DNA from: Flavobacteriaceae bacterium
Lineage (GTDB): Bacteria > Bacteroidota > Bacteroidia > Flavobacteriales > Flavobacteriaceae
NCBI GenBank assembly: GCA_030633225.1
Contig: DAOVTF010000052.1
Location: 1 to 9,343 of the forward strand
Reading direction: 5' to 3'
DNA: 9,343 nt
The notes under the pieces are model-generated. The model searched no databases and was not told the origin of the DNA. It worked only from the letters and a program-made list of their open reading frames with translations. Position numbers and translations under genes: made by a program. The stretch's first letter is position 1. Each line of letters starts with the position of its first letter. Of the stretch, positions 6,311 to 9,343 are shown piece after piece.

Positions 6311-8509
6311 ATGGAAGGGACAAAAATTGATCTCCATAAAGAATTAAAAAAATATTTTGGATTTGGTAAATTTAAAGGATTACAAAAGGAGGCAATAGAA
6401 AGCTTAATTGATAGAAATAGTACTTTTGTAGTTATGCCTACCGGTGGTGGTAAATCTTTAATTTATCAATTACCTGCTTTAATTTTAGAAGGAACTGCAA
6501 TAATTGTTTCACCTTTAATTGCACTAATGAAAAATCAAGTGGATGCGATGAGAGGTATTTCTTCTGATCATGGCATTGCACATGTATTGAATTCTTCATT
6601 AAATAAAGGTGAGATAGCTCAGGTAAAAAGTGATATTGAAAATGGTATAACCAAATTATTATATGTTGCTCCAGAATCATTGACCAAAGAAGATTATATT
6701 GATTTCTTTAAAAAACAAAAGATTTCATTTTTTGCTATTGATGAAGCCCATTGTATTTCTGAGTGGGGTCATGATTTCAGGCCTGATTATAGAAATCTAA
6801 AAAATATAATAGAAAAAATTGGCAACTTTCCAATTATTGGTCTTACTGCAACAGCCACCGAAAAAGTACAAGAAGATATTTTAAAAAATTTAGGAATAAC
6901 AAATGCTAAAACTTTTAAAGCATCATTCAACAGACCAAATTTATTTTATGATGTTAGACCAAAAACATCACATGTTGAAAAGGATATTATTAGATTTATA
7001 AGAAATTATCAAAACAAATCAGGAATAATATACTGTTTAAGTAGAAAAAAAGTAGAAGAAATTGCACAAGTTTTACAAGTTAATGGTGTAAAAGCTGTAC
7101 CATATCATGCCGGATTAGATTCAAAAACAAGAGCAAAACATCAAGATATGTTCTTAATGGAAGATATTGATGTTGTTGTAGCTACAATTGCATTTGGAAT
7201 GGGAATTGATAAACCTGATGTGCGTTTTGTAATTCACCATGATATTCCAAAAAGTTTAGAAAGTTATTATCAAGAAACTGGTAGAGGCGGACGTGATGGA
7301 GGAGAAGGGTATTGTTTAGCATACTATGCTTATAAGGATATTGAAAAATTAGAGAAGTTTTTATCCGGTAAACCCATTGCAGAACAAGAGATAGGTAATG
7401 CATTGTTACAAGAAGTTGTTGCCTATTGTGAAACTTCAATGTCACGTCGTAAGTTTTTATTACACTATTTTGGTGAAGATTTTGATGATATTACTGGAGA
7501 AGGAGCTGATATGGATGACAATGTGCGAAATCCAAAATCTAAATTAGAAGCCAAAGAAGAGGTAAAGATTTTATTAGATGTTGTAAGGAAAACTAAAGAG
7601 GAATATAAATCAAAAGAAGTAATTAATACTTTAATAGGAAAAGAAAATGCCTTATTGATATCGCATAAAACTAATAAACAAGATTTTTTTGGTATTGGAA
7701 AGCATAAAGATGATAAATTCTGGATGGCACTGATAAGACAAGTTTTGGTATCAAACCTACTTTATAAAGAAATTGAACAATATGGTGTTTTAAAACTTAC
7801 CGAAAATGGTGAAAACTTTATAAATAATCCGGTTTCATTTATGATGACTAAAGATCATATTTATAGTGAAGAAGACGATGCAAGTATTATAACCAATGCT
7901 AAAGGTACTGGTGGTGGTACAGATGATAAATTAATGGGCATGCTTAAAGATCTTCGTAAACGTGTAGGTAAAAAACTTGGAGTACCTCCTTTTGTTGTTT
8001 TTCAAGACCCATCTTTAGAAGATATGACCATAAAATATCCAATTATTATTAAAGAATTAGCTAATGTTCATGGTGTTGGTGATGGAAAAGCTAAAAAATA
8101 CGGTAAAGAATTTGTAGAATTAATAAAGAACTACGTCGATGAAAATGATATCACAAGACCTGATGATTTAATTGTAAAAAGTACTGGTGTAAATTCAGGG
8201 TTGAAATTATTTATAATTCAGAATACAGATAAAAAACTTCCTTTAATTGATATAGCAAAATCCAAAGGAATTGAAATGGATGAACTTATCAAGGTGATGG
8301 AACAAATAATTTATTCAGGAACCAAACTTAATATAGATTATTGTGTTGATAATTTATTAGATGAAGACCAGCAAGAAGAAATTCACGATTATTTTTTAGA
8401 GGCAGAAAATGATAAAATTCAAGAAGCATTAGATGAATTTGATGGAGATTATGATGAAGAAGAATTGCGATTAATGCGAATTAGATTTTTAAATGAAGTT
8501 GCTAATTAA
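6311..8509 (+). CDS. recQ: ATP-dependent DNA helicase RecQ
   Basis: The 732-aa superfamily 2 helicase acts in recombinational repair and replication-fork processing, unwinding DNA 3' to 5'. Helicase motifs: Walker A TGGGKS at residues 44-49 (Lys48), motif Ia SPLIALMKNQ, DEAH at 144-147 followed by CISEWGHDFRPDY (the RecQ aromatic-rich loop), TATAT, and motif VI QETGRGGRD at 321-329 with both arginines. An RQC-like region follows (about 365-520), then an HRDC domain at about 545-620 (LRKRVGKKLGVPPFVVF, LANVHGVGDGKAKKYG) and a C-terminal extension rich in Asp and Glu. The length and the ending EELRLMRIRFLNEVAN fit the long Bacteroidota RecQ type. The zinc-binding cysteines of E. coli RecQ are absent here (only Cys373 nearby). 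The ATG is preceded directly by AGAGG and an in-frame TAG two codons upstream, which fixes the start. It is divergent from kdsD and followed by its own terminator. Confidence 0.96.
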   Translation: MEGTKIDLHKELKKYFGFGKFKGLQKEAIESLIDRNSTFVVMPTGGGKSLIYQLPALILEGTAIIVSPLIALMKNQVDAMRGISSDHGIAHVLNSSLNKGEIAQVKSDIENGITKLLYVAPESLTKEDYIDFFKKQKISFFAIDEAHCISEWGHDFRPDYRNLKNIIEKIGNFPIIGLTATATEKVQEDILKNLGITNAKTFKASFNRPNLFYDVRPKTSHVEKDIIRFIRNYQNKSGIIYCLSRKKVEEIAQVLQVNGVKAVPYHAGLDSKTRAKHQDMFLMEDIDVVVATIAFGMGIDKPDVRFVIHHDIPKSLESYYQETGRGGRDGGEGYCLAYYAYKDIEKLEKFLSGKPIAEQEIGNALLQEVVAYCETSMSRRKFLLHYFGEDFDDITGEGADMDDNVRNPKSKLEAKEEVKILLDVVRKTKEEYKSKEVINTLIGKENALLISHKTNKQDFFGIGKHKDDKFWMALIRQVLVSNLLYKEIEQYGVLKLTENGENFINNPVSFMMTKDHIYSEEDDASIITNAKGTGGGTDDKLMGMLKDLRKRVGKKLGVPPFVVFQDPSLEDMTIKYPIIIKELANVHGVGDGKAKKYGKEFVELIKNYVDENDITRPDDLIVKSTGVNSGLKLFIIQNTDKKLPLIDIAKSKGIEMDELIKVMEQIIYSGTKLNIDYCVDNLLDEDQQEEIHDYFLEAENDKIQEALDEFDGDYDEEELRLMRIRFLNEVAN

Positions 8510-8566
8510 TTGTACTTAATTAGGCACTTTCAGAAGTAAACTGATTTAGTTAAAACAGTAAAATAT

Positions 8567-8602
8567 ATCCAGATGATTTTCGTAAAACCATCTGGATTTT
8601 TT
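8567..8602 (+). terminator. Rho-independent terminator of recQ
   Basis: ATCCAGATG (8567-8575) pairs perfectly with CATCTGGAT (8589-8597); an inner TTTT/AAAA pairing extends the stem around the loop. Six T follow the stem at 8597-8602. It lies about 57 bases after the recQ stop and separates recQ from the convergent transposase gene. Confidence 0.88.
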
Positions 8603-8688
8603 CATTTTTATGGATTAAAAATTGATTTATGAGAGTTCATCTATCATCAAGAGATAGTTATCCTACAGAAAGTTTAAAATTTATAAAA

Positions 8689-9343
8689 TTAAGCTACCTG
8701 CTCGAGAGTTTGATGTTTTATTCTTCTACCAATTTCTAATGCATTGGCTGTATGGATTCCAAAGAAGATCCAAAGTACTTCTGTTTTTGCAGTTTTGGCT
8801 TTGATCTTTTTTAAATGATAATGCTCTTTTTCTTTTCCAAAACTACCTTCCAATCGAGTTGCTCTTTCTTTGGTAATCATTTTGGCCAACTGGATTTGCT
8901 GTTTTCGATGTTTTGAAGGTCTGCCTTTAGGTTTAAAATCAGTTTGTATTTTATTGCTTGTAGCAAAGACTCTATTCTTGTTGGTTGCATAAATAGCATC
9001 TGCTCCTGCTAATTTTACTCTCGTTTTGGTAAGACCCTGTGCTTTGTAAATTGTACTTTTAAAACGAGTTCCTTCATTAAAAGCATTGAAGTTGATATGT
9101 TCTATAAAATTAATGCCATCGATTTGAAGCTTATTTACTTTTGCACCAAATTCAACAGGTTTTACTTCTTTACCCCTTATAATTGGCCGAAGATATGATT
9201 TTGATATACTTACGATTCTATTCTTGGGAGGATTTCCTGTCTTAAAATATTGCTTGTGTTGTCTGTGTATTTTCTTTATAATTCTTCTTCGATCATAATA
9301 CAATTCAGTCATCTTAAAATCATAATACTTTTCTATTAAATCT
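8689..9343 (-). CDS. Insertion-sequence DDE transposase, C-terminal part (5' end outside window)
   Basis: The frame stays open from the stop at 8689-8691 to the right edge, so the ATG at 9312 is internal or at least not proven: about ten sense codons precede it in the window. The visible 217 or so residues are the C-terminal half of a DDE transposase. Counting from that ATG, Asp105 in AGADAIYATNKNR and Glu155 in ERATRLEGSFGKEKEHY are the likely second and third catalytic acids; the first Asp should lie beyond the edge. VKPVEFGAKVNKLQIDG and LWIFFGIHTANALEIGRR match a transposase type common in Bacteroidota that I associate with the IS5/IS1182-like or ISNCY groups; the exact family is uncertain. 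The visible part has no frameshift or stop. Confidence 0.82.
   Translation of the reverse strand, partial: DLIEKYYDFKMTELYYDRRRIIKKIHRQHKQYFKTGNPPKNRIVSISKSYLRPIIRGKEVKPVEFGAKVNKLQIDGINFIEHINFNAFNEGTRFKSTIYKAQGLTKTRVKLAGADAIYATNKNRVFATSNKIQTDFKPKGRPSKHRKQQIQLAKMITKERATRLEGSFGKEKEHYHLKKIKAKTAKTEVLWIFFGIHTANALEIGRRIKHQTLEQVA
8689..9343 (-). mobile_element. Insertion sequence, 3' portion (left boundary not resolved, right end outside window)
   Basis: Defined by the transposase alone. The left end must lie between the recQ terminator (8602) and the transposase stop (8689), because recQ and its terminator are intact. Without the other end, the terminal inverted repeats and the target-site duplication cannot be identified. 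The spacer at 8603-8688 shows only a weak hairpin, CTATC/GATAG at 8641-8656. Confidence 0.6.

Noticed and set aside
6438..6680. 80-codon - strand ORF within recQ
   Set aside because: It is antisense to the helicase core and its composition mirrors the recQ codons.
7182..7445. 87-codon - strand ORF within recQ
   Set aside because: It is antisense to motifs V-VI of RecQ, with no start context or domain.
8629..8739. 36-codon + strand ORF between recQ and the transposase
   Set aside because: It overlaps the 3' end of the transposase gene on the opposite strand and shows no signal, domain or ribosome-binding site.
9310..9312. ATG at 9312 as the transposase start
   Set aside because: The frame continues open to the right edge, and the visible part lacks the N-terminal domain and the first catalytic Asp expected of the family.

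Overview
The window looks like a chromosomal segment of a Bacteroidota organism, most likely a marine-type member of the Flavobacteriia. The DNA is strongly AT-rich and Shine-Dalgarno sites are weak or absent. It carries a type IX secretion (T9SS) substrate with its PorP/SprF-type partner, and its RecQ, KdsD, TatC and LptB read as flavobacterial versions of those proteins. The genus cannot be fixed from the sequence alone.

Left part (1-3573, + strand): the 3' end of a large cell-surface protein gene that is already open at base 1. It has a DUF11-like segment, about five SprB-type repeats and a T9SS type B C-terminal sorting domain. Fourteen bases later comes a PorP/SprF-family outer-membrane protein, probably its dedicated export or anchoring partner. 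A 22-codon ORF encoding only a signal peptide follows, then a 105-aa exported protein that may be PepSY-like. Two tandem hairpins end this transcription unit; the second overlaps the 3' end of the convergent lptB gene.

Middle part (3558-6171, - strand): a tight envelope-biogenesis operon transcribed kdsD-tatC-lptB with gaps of 17 and 20 bases. KdsD makes arabinose-5-phosphate for Kdo, TatC is the core of the Tat translocase, and LptB is the ATPase of LPS export. The operon starts from a TTG codon.

Divergent regulatory region (6172-6310): 139 bases hold a perfect 12-bp inverted repeat, a third copy of its core between the arms, a Bacteroidota-type -7 element for the kdsD operon, and a second 9-bp palindrome upstream of recQ.

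Right part (6311-9343): recQ, a full-length RecQ helicase whose zinc-binding cysteines are missing, ends at a clear rho-independent terminator. A convergent transposase gene of an insertion sequence then runs off the right edge. There are no tRNA or rRNA genes, no CRISPR array, and no gene-free stretch longer than about 180 bases. Most of the window is ordinary core genome; the least explained items are the divergent intergenic repeats, the signal-peptide-only ORF and the cysteine-free RecQ zinc region.
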